Below, in pieces: positions 1-6,227 of a DNA stretch of 8,608 nt (position 1 is the stretch's first letter; the number at the start of each line of letters is the position of its first letter). The notes under the pieces were generated by a model. That model did not search any database. It had not been told where the DNA came from and worked only from the letters and a program-made list of their open reading frames with translations. The position numbers were made by a program, and so were the translations under genes. This DNA is from JAUSIF01 sp964620215 (GTDB lineage: Bacteria; Pseudomonadota; Alphaproteobacteria; Rhizobiales; Xanthobacteraceae). The stretch is from positions 1 to 8,608 of the forward strand of contig CAZUJE010000120.1 in assembly GCA_964620215.1 (NCBI GenBank), read 5' to 3'.

Positions 1-365
1 AGCGCGTAGGGCGGGAATACGGTCACGCGCCAATCCTTGTGGTCGCGGAAGCGCATCTCGTCGTCGGTGAAAAACTGGTGGTGGTTCAGCGTGTGGCGCT
101 CATACACCGCGCGCAGGCCTTTGATGTTCACTGGCCGGTGCATGATGTATTTATGCACGGCCCACTCGAACAGATTGGTGAACAGGAAAGTGACCGGCAC
201 AGTCAGCCATTCCTTCCAGGTCACGTTCTGGATGTGCTGCAAGTAGATGTAAAAAGCAGCCGCGCCCATCGCGTAAATAATGATGATATGGAAGTAGCCG
301 TCGTACCAGCCCATGATGCGGGCGCGGTATTCGCGGCGAAATGCGATTTGACGTTCACCGATCAT
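1..365 (-). CDS. Fatty acid hydroxylase/sterol desaturase family membrane protein (partial, C-terminus beyond the left edge)
   Basis: About 121 N-terminal residues are visible; the gene continues past base 1. The protein shows two of the histidine clusters that hold the di-iron centre in this superfamily: H71-x4-H76 (HKYIMH) and H91-x3-H95-H96 (HTLNHH). The first lies just after a hydrophobic segment at about residues 54-70, and an earlier hydrophobic stretch spans about 24-42. Family members are integral membrane oxygenases that hydroxylate or desaturate lipid-like substrates; the substrate here is unknown. The ATG at 365 is preceded by GGAGG with a 6-base spacer, which supports this start. 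It lies downstream of livF on the same strand, 111 bases away, with its own candidate promoter and a palindrome identical to the one before the transporter operon. The third histidine cluster would lie outside the window. Confidence 0.85.
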   Translation of the reverse strand, partial: MIGERQIAFRREYRARIMGWYDGYFHIIIIYAMGAAAFYIYLQHIQNVTWKEWLTVPVTFLFTNLFEWAVHKYIMHRPVNIKGLRAVYERHTLNHHQFFTDDEMRFRDHKDWRVTVFPPYA

Positions 366-394
366 CTGAGGCCTCCGATGCTGTCAATGGCCCC

Positions 395-408
395 GGCCGT
401 TGCCGGCC
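395..408 (-). other. Short GC-rich hairpin with GCAA loop in the hydroxylase leader
   Basis: On the minus strand GGCCG and CGGCC pair around a GCAA tetraloop, 30 bases before the hydroxylase start codon. There is no U-run after it, so it is not a standard intrinsic terminator for livF. It could be a leader structure or a chance result of GC-rich sequence. Confidence 0.3.
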
Positions 409-433
409 TTGGGAACCAATCTGCCCGTCCATC

Positions 434-443
434 TGATATATCA
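434..443. promoter_or_regulatory. Perfect palindrome TGATATATCA, candidate GntR-family operator (copy 1)
   Basis: A 10-bp perfect palindrome in AT-rich sequence between livF and the hydroxylase gene, 69 bases before the hydroxylase ATG. The same 10 bases recur at 5153-5162, before the transporter operon. Short AT-rich palindromes of this sort are typical binding sites of FCD-type GntR regulators, and one such regulator is encoded at 5532-6212. That this protein binds the site is inference. Confidence 0.55.
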
Positions 444-445
444 CA

Positions 446-474
446 CATCTATCACTGACCGGTCTCGATTTCAA
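446..474 (-). promoter_or_regulatory. Possible promoter for the hydroxylase gene
   Basis: Minus-strand TTGAAA (469-474), a 17-base spacer, then TAGATG (446-451). The start point would fall near base 439, inside the TGATATATCA palindrome, a position that suits repression. The -10 match is weak, so this is a tentative call. Confidence 0.3.
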
Positions 475-476
475 TC

Positions 477-1199
477 TCAATGTGCCGGAACCGTGGCCCC
501 GCCCTGGATAACCGCTGCAACGGCGGGATCCTTGGTGGCGTCCTGGGGCCGGCCGGAAAAGATGATCTCGCCCCGCTCGATGACATAGAGCCGGTCGGCG
601 AAGCTCGGCACATGGTGCACGTTCGATTCGGCGATGAACACCGAATGCCCAAGCGCCCGGATTGAAGCAATTCCGTCCACAATCGAGGGAACGATGGCGG
701 GTGACAGCCCTTCGGTCGGCTCGTCCAGCAGAAGCAATTTCGGGCCCGAGGAAAGTGCCCGGGCAATCGACACCATCTTTCGCTCGCCGCCCGAAAGCTC
801 CTGCCCGCCCCGCTTGCGATAGCGCTCCAGCTTCGGGAACACCTCATAGGCAAGCTTGATGCGGTTTTGTTCCGGGCGCGCGCCCACTTCCTTCCAGCTC
901 GGCATCGCGATATTTTCTTCCACCGTCAGTTCACCGAACACTTCGCTTTCCTCCGGGGCGAAGCCGACGCCGCTGCGTGCGATCTCGAACGGCCGTAAGC
1001 CGAGCAGGGTTTTTCCATCGAGTTCAATCGCGCCTGATACAGGCTTGCGGAAACCCATGATGGAGCGAAACGTCGTGGTCTTGCCCGCACCGTTCCGTCC
1101 GACCAGGCAGACGAGTTCGCCTGCCTTCACTTCCAGCGAAATGCCGCGCAGGATGCGGCTGCCCTGAATATCGACCACAAGATCCTTGAGGATAAGCAT
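477..1199 (-). CDS. livF: Branched-chain amino acid-type ABC transporter, ATP-binding protein LivF
   Basis: A 240-residue cytoplasmic ATPase that pairs with LivG to drive the LIV-type importer encoded upstream. Visible motifs: Walker A GRNGAGKT at 34-41, signature LSGGE at 135-139, and Walker B LLLLDEP at about 155-161. The LivF-type PE dipeptide (82-83) stands in place of the Q-loop glutamine. The H-loop region reads ESN (191-193) where LivF proteins usually have EQN. Two starts are possible. ATG at 1199 gives a TGATG overlap with the livG stop and sits 8 bases after GAGG. GTG at 1202 gives a 4-base GTGA overlap and one more residue. I chose ATG for spacing and codon. Translation is likely coupled to livG either way. 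It is the last gene of the transporter operon. Confidence 0.93.
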   Translation of the reverse strand: MLILKDLVVDIQGSRILRGISLEVKAGELVCLVGRNGAGKTTTFRSIMGFRKPVSGAIELDGKTLLGLRPFEIARSGVGFAPEESEVFGELTVEENIAMPSWKEVGARPEQNRIKLAYEVFPKLERYRKRGGQELSGGERKMVSIARALSSGPKLLLLDEPTEGLSPAIVPSIVDGIASIRALGHSVFIAESNVHHVPSFADRLYVIERGEIIFSGRPQDATKDPAVAAVIQGGATVPAH

Positions 1200-1960
1200 C
1201 ACGCGGTCCTCAGTTTTCCGACGACGGTTTCGACAACCATTGGATTGGCGAAGAACTCCTTGGGCGGCAGGTCGGCAAGCATCTTGCCTTCGGCGAGCGC
1301 GATAATGCGATCCGAATAAGTTGCGACCAGATCCATGTCGTGCTCCACGAGGATCATCGCTTTCACGCCGGCTTTCTCACCGGCCGCTATCAGCGTTTTC
1401 ATCACGCGATGCTTGTCGGCGGTGGAAATGCCCGAAGTCGGCTCGTCGAGCAGGATGACCTGCGGCACCAGTGCAAAGGCCGAAGCAACGTCGAGCAGCT
1501 TCTTCTCACCCTGGGACAGCAACTGGGATTCGGTATTGAGCCGGTTGGTCAGGCCGAAAATCTCCGCTACCTCACGCACCCGTGCCTGCGTCTCGCTGCT
1601 GTTAAGGAAGCCCGAAAACAGGCTCCAGCGCTTCTTCTGCTTTGTGACGATGGCGGCGGCGATGGTCTCGCCGACGGTCAGCTTCGGAAACACGTGCACG
1701 AGCTGAAACGCGCGCGCGAGCCCGCGCTCGGCAAGATCGACGGGATCCGCGCCGTGGATGTTCTCGCCCTTGAAGAAGACCTCGCCTTCGCTCGGCGTCA
1801 GCAGGCCGGTGAGGAGGTTCACAAGCGTGGTTTTGCCGGCACCGTTCGGGCCGACGACCGCGAGCCGCTCGCCCTCCTTCAGCACGATACTCACATCGTC
1901 GAGCGCGCGGAAGGAGCCGTAGGATTTTCCGACCTTGCGGGTTTCCAGGATCGGGCTCAT
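1199..1960 (-). CDS. livG: Branched-chain amino acid-type ABC transporter, ATP-binding protein LivG
   Basis: A 253-residue ABC ATPase, the usual LivG length. Motifs in order: Walker A GPNGAGKT 37-44, Q-loop Q86 (ARAFQLVHVF), signature LSQGE 148-152, Walker B VILLDEP 168-174, and H-loop histidine H207 (VEHDMD). All catalytic elements look intact, unlike LivF, so the LivG side probably carries a competent ATP site. The ATG at 1960 overlaps the livM stop by four bases (ATGA), and a GGTGAG lies just before it. The reading frame stays open far upstream through livM, but that part has no homology and is only a shadow of livM; the true start is 1960. Its 3' end overlaps the livF start. Confidence 0.94.
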   Translation of the reverse strand: MSPILETRKVGKSYGSFRALDDVSIVLKEGERLAVVGPNGAGKTTLVNLLTGLLTPSEGEVFFKGENIHGADPVDLAERGLARAFQLVHVFPKLTVGETIAAAIVTKQKKRWSLFSGFLNSSETQARVREVAEIFGLTNRLNTESQLLSQGEKKLLDVASAFALVPQVILLDEPTSGISTADKHRVMKTLIAAGEKAGVKAMILVEHDMDLVATYSDRIIALAEGKMLADLPPKEFFANPMVVETVVGKLRTA

Positions 1961-2925
1961 GCGCTCACCCGTTTGCGCGTGGTGAGCCGCTCGATCAAGC
2001 CAGCGATGCCGGCAGGAAAGCCGATCACGAGAATGGCGAGCACCGCGCCAAGCACGAAGCGCCAATACTGCGTCAGCGACTGCAACTGGTCGTGCAGGAG
2101 CACATAGACGAGCGCCCCGATGATCGGGCCGAAAAAGGAATTGAAGCCGCCGAGGATCGTCATGAACACGAGCAGGCCGGAATGAGTCCAGTAGACAAGC
2201 TCCGGATCGGCAAGGCCAATGCGGAAGCCCATGATCGCGCCGCCGGCCGCTGCGAAACTCGCGGAGATGACGAAGGCGACGAGACGCGCCTGCTTCACAC
2301 GCACGCCGAGATATTCCGCCTTGCGCGGGTTGTCGCGCAACGCCTGCAAATGCAGGCCGAAGGGCGAATGCACGATCCGCCACATGATGAAGGCGGCGAT
2401 GGTGAGAAGTCCGAGGCAGTAGTAATAAAACGGCCCGGTGAGCAGGCCGATCTTGGAATACTGCGCAAACTCCATGCCGAGGATGTTCATGCGTGGCACA
2501 CGCATTCCGCTGTCGCCGCCCGTCACAAAATAAAACTTGAACAGGAACGAGTGAAACAGCATCCCGAATGCCAGCGTGAGCATACCGAAAAAGATTCCAG
2601 TGTAGCGCACGCATAGCCATCCGATTGGAATTGCGATAAGCGCCGCCGCAATCACGACGGCGACGAGCGCCACCTCGAAACTCTTGATCCCCAACACGCC
2701 AGCAATGACAGCGGTGCCATAGGCGCCGATGCCGAGGAACATCGCGTGCCCGAAGGACAACAGGCCCGCATAGCCGAACAGCAAATTGAATCCGAGCAGC
2801 GCGATGGCGTAGGCGAAGAACGAGATCAGCAGGCTCGCGTAGAACGGCGGCGCGAACCATGGCACCAGCGCCAGCGCACCGGCTCCAATTAGCGCCAAAA
2901 GAATCGCGGAAGAATTGCGGCTCAT
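1957..2925 (-). CDS. livM: Branched-chain amino acid-type ABC transporter, permease LivM
   Basis: A 322-residue, very hydrophobic inner-membrane permease. Family-typical stretches are GYAGLLSFGHAMFLGIGAY (51-69), the cytoplasmic coupling loop ALRDNPRKAEYLGV (195-208, EAA-like, contacts the ATPases), ILGGFNSFFGPIIGA (257-271), and the C-terminal FPAGIAGLIER (303-313). The ATG at 2925 overlaps the livH stop by four bases (ATGA), the same coupling seen for livG. A GTG at 2961 in the same frame would add 12 residues but would reach 40 bases into livH, so it is rejected. The C-terminus has a short basic tail as in other LivM proteins. LivH and LivM together form the membrane channel. Confidence 0.93.
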   Translation of the reverse strand: MSRNSSAILLALIGAGALALVPWFAPPFYASLLISFFAYAIALLGFNLLFGYAGLLSFGHAMFLGIGAYGTAVIAGVLGIKSFEVALVAVVIAAALIAIPIGWLCVRYTGIFFGMLTLAFGMLFHSFLFKFYFVTGGDSGMRVPRMNILGMEFAQYSKIGLLTGPFYYYCLGLLTIAAFIMWRIVHSPFGLHLQALRDNPRKAEYLGVRVKQARLVAFVISASFAAAGGAIMGFRIGLADPELVYWTHSGLLVFMTILGGFNSFFGPIIGALVYVLLHDQLQSLTQYWRFVLGAVLAILVIGFPAGIAGLIERLTTRKRVSA

Positions 2926-3809
2926 GTTGCGGGCCTGCCAAACAGCCCCGTCGGTCGCCACAACAGGACGGCAATCACGATGAGATAGGTCGCGAGGAGT
3001 TCAAATTCGGGATAAATCACCAGCGAGAACGCGCGGATCAGGCCGACGACAACGGCGCCCGCGAGCGCACCCGGCATCGAGCCGAGGCCGCCGATCACCA
3101 CCACCGCGAAGGCTTCGACCACCAGTTCAACCGCGATGTCGAGCGATGCCGCGGAAGTTGGCACCACCAGCGCACCCGCGATGGTGCCGAGTATCGTGCC
3201 GCCAGTGAACACCGCCGCATAAACGCCCTTCACATTTACGCCGAGGGATTCCGCCATGGCGCGGTTTTCAGACGTAGCGCGCAGCACGCGTCCATAATTC
3301 GTCTTTTGCAAAAAGACGTTCAGACCAATCGCAATCAACAGCGCTGACGCGATCACGAGCAAATTGTAAACCGGAACGCTGAAATCACCGATCGTCAGCT
3401 TGCCATAGACGAGATAGTTGACGCTGATCGTGCGGGGATTAGCGCCCCAGAAGAAACGCAGCACGTCCTGGAACATCAGCAGAAGGGCAAATGTCAGCAA
3501 CAGCTGAAAGCTTTCGTCGCGGTCGTAAACGGTGCGCAGCATCCGCTCGATGAATGGACCGATCAGGCCGAGCAGCAATCCCGCCAGCAGCAATACGGGC
3601 AATAACGCCCAAGCCGGCATTCCGTATTGCTGGGCGAGCGTCGTCACGGTGATTCCGAAATACGCGCCCAGCGCATAGAACGAGCCGCAGGCGAGGTTCA
3701 GAATTTTCTGGACACCAAATACCAGTTGCAGGCCGGCGGCGACCAGAAAGAGCACGGCGGCATGGAAAATGCCGCCGAGCAGGATGTTTGCAAACGCTGA
3801 CGCTGTCAT
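2922..3809 (-). CDS. livH: Branched-chain amino acid-type ABC transporter, permease LivH
   Basis: A 295-residue inner-membrane permease, standard LivH length, with about eight hydrophobic segments. Family-typical parts are ILNLACGSFYALGAY (36-50; many homologues have His where Cys41 is), the coupling loop GRVLRATSENRAMAESLGVN (173-192), VIGGLGSMPGALAGA (238-252), and the terminal RPTGLFG (285-291). The ATG at 3809 lies 15 bases after the stop of the substrate-binding protein gene; the ribosome site is weak (GCGGA), suggesting translation partly depends on the upstream gene. It heads the overlapping livH-livM-livG-livF set. Confidence 0.93.
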   Translation of the reverse strand: MTASAFANILLGGIFHAAVLFLVAAGLQLVFGVQKILNLACGSFYALGAYFGITVTTLAQQYGMPAWALLPVLLLAGLLLGLIGPFIERMLRTVYDRDESFQLLLTFALLLMFQDVLRFFWGANPRTISVNYLVYGKLTIGDFSVPVYNLLVIASALLIAIGLNVFLQKTNYGRVLRATSENRAMAESLGVNVKGVYAAVFTGGTILGTIAGALVVPTSAASLDIAVELVVEAFAVVVIGGLGSMPGALAGAVVVGLIRAFSLVIYPEFELLATYLIVIAVLLWRPTGLFGRPAT

Positions 3810-3824
3810 CGAAGTCCGCGCAGA

Positions 3825-5105
3825 TCAGATCTTGAACTGAGCGGTCTTGATCCACTCCCAGAAATCGGCGCCGGCCGGCTTCTGCAAGTCGGTCGAGTAC
3901 ATGGAGTCGAACTTGTCGAGCGTCACGAAGTCGTACTTGTTCTTGTGCGTCGTCAGGCCCTGGATGAAGGTCTGGTCGGCGATCTTGTCCTTGCGCCAGC
4001 CGCCCTTGCCGCCGAGGCTTTCGACGTTGAGGCCGATCATCGCTTCCGCGATGTCATCGACGCCCGGCCAGCCGCCCTTTGCCTTCGCGGCTTTCTCGAC
4101 GGCTTCCTTGTAGGAGATCATCGAGAAATAGGCGCGGTCGGCTTCCCAGTTCGGGTAGTCCTTGTGCTTGTCCTCGTACCAGCCGACGAATTCCTTCGCC
4201 GTGGCACTCGCATTCGGATTGTTGAAATAGAGCGTGTTGTGGCCGAACAGCATTCCTTCCGGCGTGAATTCCTTTTTCATCGCCGTGTGCTGCCAGCCTG
4301 CCGCCGGGAATACGAGTTTCGCGGTCTTGGTCAGGCCCGCCGCATCCGCCTGCTTCATGAACACCGGAAGATCGGCGAACAGCAGCGAGGAGAAGATCAG
4401 ATCGGGCTTCGCCGCCTGCAACGCCGCGACATGGCTCGTGAGATCCATGTTGCCGACTTTCGGCCACTGCTCGGTGACGACTTCATGCTCGATGTTGAAC
4501 CGCTTCAGGATCGCGATGAACGCGGCCTGGTTGTTGCGGCCATAGGAATAATCCGGATTGATGCCGGCGATGCGTTTGAACTGGCCTTTGAAATATTTGA
4601 TCGCGAGCAATGATGCCATCACCGCTTCGCATTCGTTGTCGGTGCTGCGGAACAGATATTTCGGGTTCGGCAGTTTTTCGACGACACCATCCTGCGTCGT
4701 GCCGTCCCAGAAAATCGTGAGCACGCGCGACTCTTCGACCACTGGGCCGAGCGCGAGCGCAACACCTGTGGAGACGATGCCCTGCACATGATCGACTTGC
4801 TCCTGCTGCACGAGCTTGGAGAAACGTTCGATCGTATCCTTCGGTGAAGTTTCTTCGTCGATGACGAGTTGCACCTTGCGGCCGGCGATGCCGCCCGCTG
4901 CGTTCATCTTTTCAGCCGCCCATTCGGCGGCGCGGATGCCGCTGATGCCGGGGCTTGCGGCAAGGCCGGTGCGCGGCGCGAGAATGCCGATCTTTACAGG
5001 CTTGTTCTGCGCAATTGCAGGCGCAAAAATACCGGCGGCAGGCAAGGTGCCCATCGCGCCAGCGGCGGCTACGGATTTCAACAGATTGCGGCGTGTCAGT
5101 TTCAT
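3825..5105 (-). CDS. Periplasmic substrate-binding protein of a LIV/HAAT-type ABC transporter, Tat-type signal
   Basis: A 426-residue type I periplasmic binding protein (Peripla_BP_6/leucine-binding family), first gene of the transporter operon. The N-terminus has a twin-arginine signal, TRRNLLK (4-10), a hydrophobic stretch, and a likely signal peptidase site after AIA (30-32), so the folded protein is probably exported by Tat. The mature protein opens with KPVKIGILAPRTGL, the classic first strand and loop of the family, followed by AAEWAAEKMNAAGGIAGRKV. Ligand specificity cannot be read from sequence. Homologues bind amino acids, amides, urea, aromatic acids and other carboxylates, so a leucine label would be unsafe. 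ATG at 5105 follows a strong GGGGAGGAA site with 7-base spacing. A promoter with an embedded palindrome lies 48 to 77 bases upstream. Confidence 0.93.
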   Translation of the reverse strand: MKLTRRNLLKSVAAAGAMGTLPAAGIFAPAIAQNKPVKIGILAPRTGLAASPGISGIRAAEWAAEKMNAAGGIAGRKVQLVIDEETSPKDTIERFSKLVQQEQVDHVQGIVSTGVALALGPVVEESRVLTIFWDGTTQDGVVEKLPNPKYLFRSTDNECEAVMASLLAIKYFKGQFKRIAGINPDYSYGRNNQAAFIAILKRFNIEHEVVTEQWPKVGNMDLTSHVAALQAAKPDLIFSSLLFADLPVFMKQADAAGLTKTAKLVFPAAGWQHTAMKKEFTPEGMLFGHNTLYFNNPNASATAKEFVGWYEDKHKDYPNWEADRAYFSMISYKEAVEKAAKAKGGWPGVDDIAEAMIGLNVESLGGKGGWRKDKIADQTFIQGLTTHKNKYDFVTLDKFDSMYSTDLQKPAGADFWEWIKTAQFKI

Positions 5106-5126
5106 TTTTATTCCTCCCCATCCTTC

Positions 5127-5140
5127 CCGGGTTTTCCCGG
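5127..5140 (-). other. Small hairpin in the transporter mRNA leader
   Basis: CCGGG and CCCGG pair around a 4-base A loop on the minus strand (T loop on the plus strand), between the predicted promoter and the ribosome site of the binding-protein gene. No U-run follows. It could stabilise the leader; it may also be chance. Confidence 0.35.
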
Positions 5141-5152
5141 TGCTTTGTTTGA

Positions 5153-5162
5153 TGATATATCA
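5153..5162. promoter_or_regulatory. Perfect palindrome TGATATATCA, candidate GntR-family operator (copy 2)
   Basis: The same 10-bp palindrome as at 434-443, here 48 bases before the start of the substrate-binding protein gene and covering the predicted -10 box at 5154-5159. A repressor bound here would block RNA polymerase. The FCD-type GntR gene directly upstream (5532-6212) is the obvious candidate regulator; binding is inferred from position and family. Confidence 0.6.
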
Positions 5163-5182
5163 GCACTATGTCACAGAACAAG
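5154..5182 (-). promoter_or_regulatory. Predicted promoter of the transporter operon
   Basis: Minus-strand CTTGTT (5177-5182), exactly 17 bases, then TATATC (5154-5159). This resembles the alphaproteobacterial housekeeping pattern (CTTGAC, 17, CTATAT). It would allow the transporter to be expressed separately from the panB-like/gntR genes upstream. Confidence 0.5.
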
Positions 5183-5192
5183 CCGTAGTTTT

Positions 5193-5215
5193 CCGGTCCC
5201 CTTGCGGAGAACCGG
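5193..5215 (-). other. GCAA-capped stem-loop just after the DUF6166 gene stop
   Basis: On the minus strand CCGGTTCTCC pairs with GGGGACCGG around a GCAA tetraloop, giving nine pairs with one bulged U and one U-G pair, starting five bases after the stop codon. It is followed by AAAA rather than Us, so it is not a canonical intrinsic terminator. Its place at the boundary between two sub-operons suggests mRNA end protection, processing or weak attenuation (inference). Confidence 0.45.
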
Positions 5216-5219
5216 GCCT

Positions 5220-5519
5220 TCAATGCCGCTGGATGTCGGCGACGGCCTTGTCGATTTCGTCGCCGCTCAGGGTCCAGTCGTTATCGAGATTGGCGACGAC
5301 GCGCTTCATGAACGGCTCTGACAACGCAATCGCGCGCTGCTTGTCGCCGAAATAGTCCACGAGGATTGCAAGCGCCAGTTGCTGCGGGCTGTCACCCTCG
5401 TAGGTCCACTCAAAACCATAGGTCGTGAACCGTTTTACCTCGTAATGTTCGTCGAGTTTTTTTCCGTCCGCGGTGACCACGAGACCGTCGATCGTTCGCT
5501 TTCCTTCGTACATTTTCAT
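5220..5519 (-). CDS. Small DUF6166-type protein of unknown function
   Basis: A 99-residue soluble protein with no signal peptide or membrane segment. It begins MKMYEGKRTIDG, has a central TTYGFEWTYEG (32-42), a helix-like SPQQLALAILVDYFGD (44-59), and ends with F70...VVA and DWTLSGDEID (81-90). I recognise this pattern (YEG-R, GFEW, QLALA-L-D-GD, WTL..EI) as the DUF6166 family, from memory. No biochemical role is known to me. The ATG at 5519 follows GAGGAG at 4 bases; a second ATG at 5513 has a 10-base gap, so two residues at the N-terminus are uncertain. It starts 12 bases after the gntR stop, so it is very probably cotranscribed with gntR and the panB-like gene. Confidence 0.8.
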   Translation of the reverse strand: MKMYEGKRTIDGLVVTADGKKLDEHYEVKRFTTYGFEWTYEGDSPQQLALAILVDYFGDKQRAIALSEPFMKRVVANLDNDWTLSGDEIDKAVADIQRH

Positions 5520-5531
5520 CTCACTCCTCGC

Positions 5532-6212
5532 TCATACCGTCGCGCGAGTAAATGTTTCCACGTAATCCAGCAATTGATCGGATGCCTTCGCCGCGCGATT
5601 GCCGTCGCCCTTGGCGATCGCCCTCGCCTGATCGGCGTGCAGTTTGGCGCAGAGCGGCAGGTCCGCGGCCTCTTTGTAGTGCATGTACCAGAAGCGGCGC
5701 GACAGGCCGCTGAGCAATTTCATGGCGCGCGCCGCGTAATCGTTGTGCGCCGTTTCGATCATCAGCTGGTTCAGATCGCGGTCGAGACGCATGAAGGCGA
5801 TGTCATCATTCATCTTGCCCGCTTTATCCATCGAGCGGGCCACGTCGCTTAACTGCTCACGTTCGGAATCCGTTGCCCGCTCTGCGCCAGCCCGGCTGAG
5901 CAAGCGCTCCAGCTCACGCCGCACTTCAAGCACGAGCAGTTGCTCGCGCGGGTTGATGTCGGAAACGAGAATTCCCTTGCGCGGCAGAATGCGGACGAGC
6001 CCTTCGTGCGAAAGCCGCTGCAACGCCTCGCGGATCGGCGTGCGGCCGATCTTCAGCGAATTGGAAAGCGACTGCTCCGAAAGCACCTCGCCCGGTTTCA
6101 GCCGCAGCGTGACGATGCGTTCCTCGATCTGGCGATAAGCCTGATCGGTCAGCGTGTCCGCCGGCTGGATCAGCGCGGACTTCTTTTTCGGCACGGCCAC
6201 ATGCTTGGTCAT
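5532..6212 (-). CDS. GntR family transcriptional regulator, FCD subfamily
   Basis: A 226-residue regulator. The N-terminal winged helix-turn-helix covers about residues 20-87, with the typical GntR core LKPGEVLSEQSLSNSLKIGR (38-57), TPIREALQRLSHEGLV (58-73) and the wing RKGILVSDI (78-86). The FCD effector-binding helical domain follows at about 95-218. FCD proteins usually bind a metal through Asp and His residues and sense carboxylic acids. Here D144 and H192 are present, but the His expected in the D-x3-H motif is N148 and the last His position appears to be Q213. The gene lies between the panB-like gene (15-base gap) and the DUF6166 gene (12-base gap). Likely targets are the TGATATATCA sites at 434 and 5153, and perhaps the inverted repeat at 7191. 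Ligand unknown; local regulation is inferred. Confidence 0.93.
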   Translation of the reverse strand: MTKHVAVPKKKSALIQPADTLTDQAYRQIEERIVTLRLKPGEVLSEQSLSNSLKIGRTPIREALQRLSHEGLVRILPRKGILVSDINPREQLLVLEVRRELERLLSRAGAERATDSEREQLSDVARSMDKAGKMNDDIAFMRLDRDLNQLMIETAHNDYAARAMKLLSGLSRRFWYMHYKEAADLPLCAKLHADQARAIAKGDGNRAAKASDQLLDYVETFTRATV

Positions 6213-6227
6213 TCGATTCCGGCCTTT

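Noticed and set aside
1340..2107. 255-codon plus-strand frame opposite livG and livM
   Set aside because: Antisense shadow of conserved ABC transporter genes; no ribosome site or domain.
2926..2961. GTG at 2961 as the livM start
   Set aside because: It would overlap livH by 40 bases and add 12 atypical residues; ATG at 2925 gives the 4-base overlap seen throughout the operon.
1961..2974. Upstream extension of the livG frame through livM, giving a 591-residue protein
   Set aside because: The added part has no family similarity and overlaps all of livM. LivG has its usual length from 1960, with an ATGA overlap.
3945..4613. 222-codon plus-strand frame opposite the substrate-binding protein gene
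   Set aside because: Arg-rich shadow of a strongly supported gene, no recognisable motif.
3825..5105. Naming the binding protein LivJ/LivK (leucine-specific)
   Set aside because: The fold family is clear, but ligand specificity varies widely within it and the neighbours do not indicate leucine uptake.
5127..5215. The two hairpins as a rho-independent terminator pair
   Set aside because: Neither stem is followed by a U-run on the minus strand, and no convergent plus-strand gene ends here.
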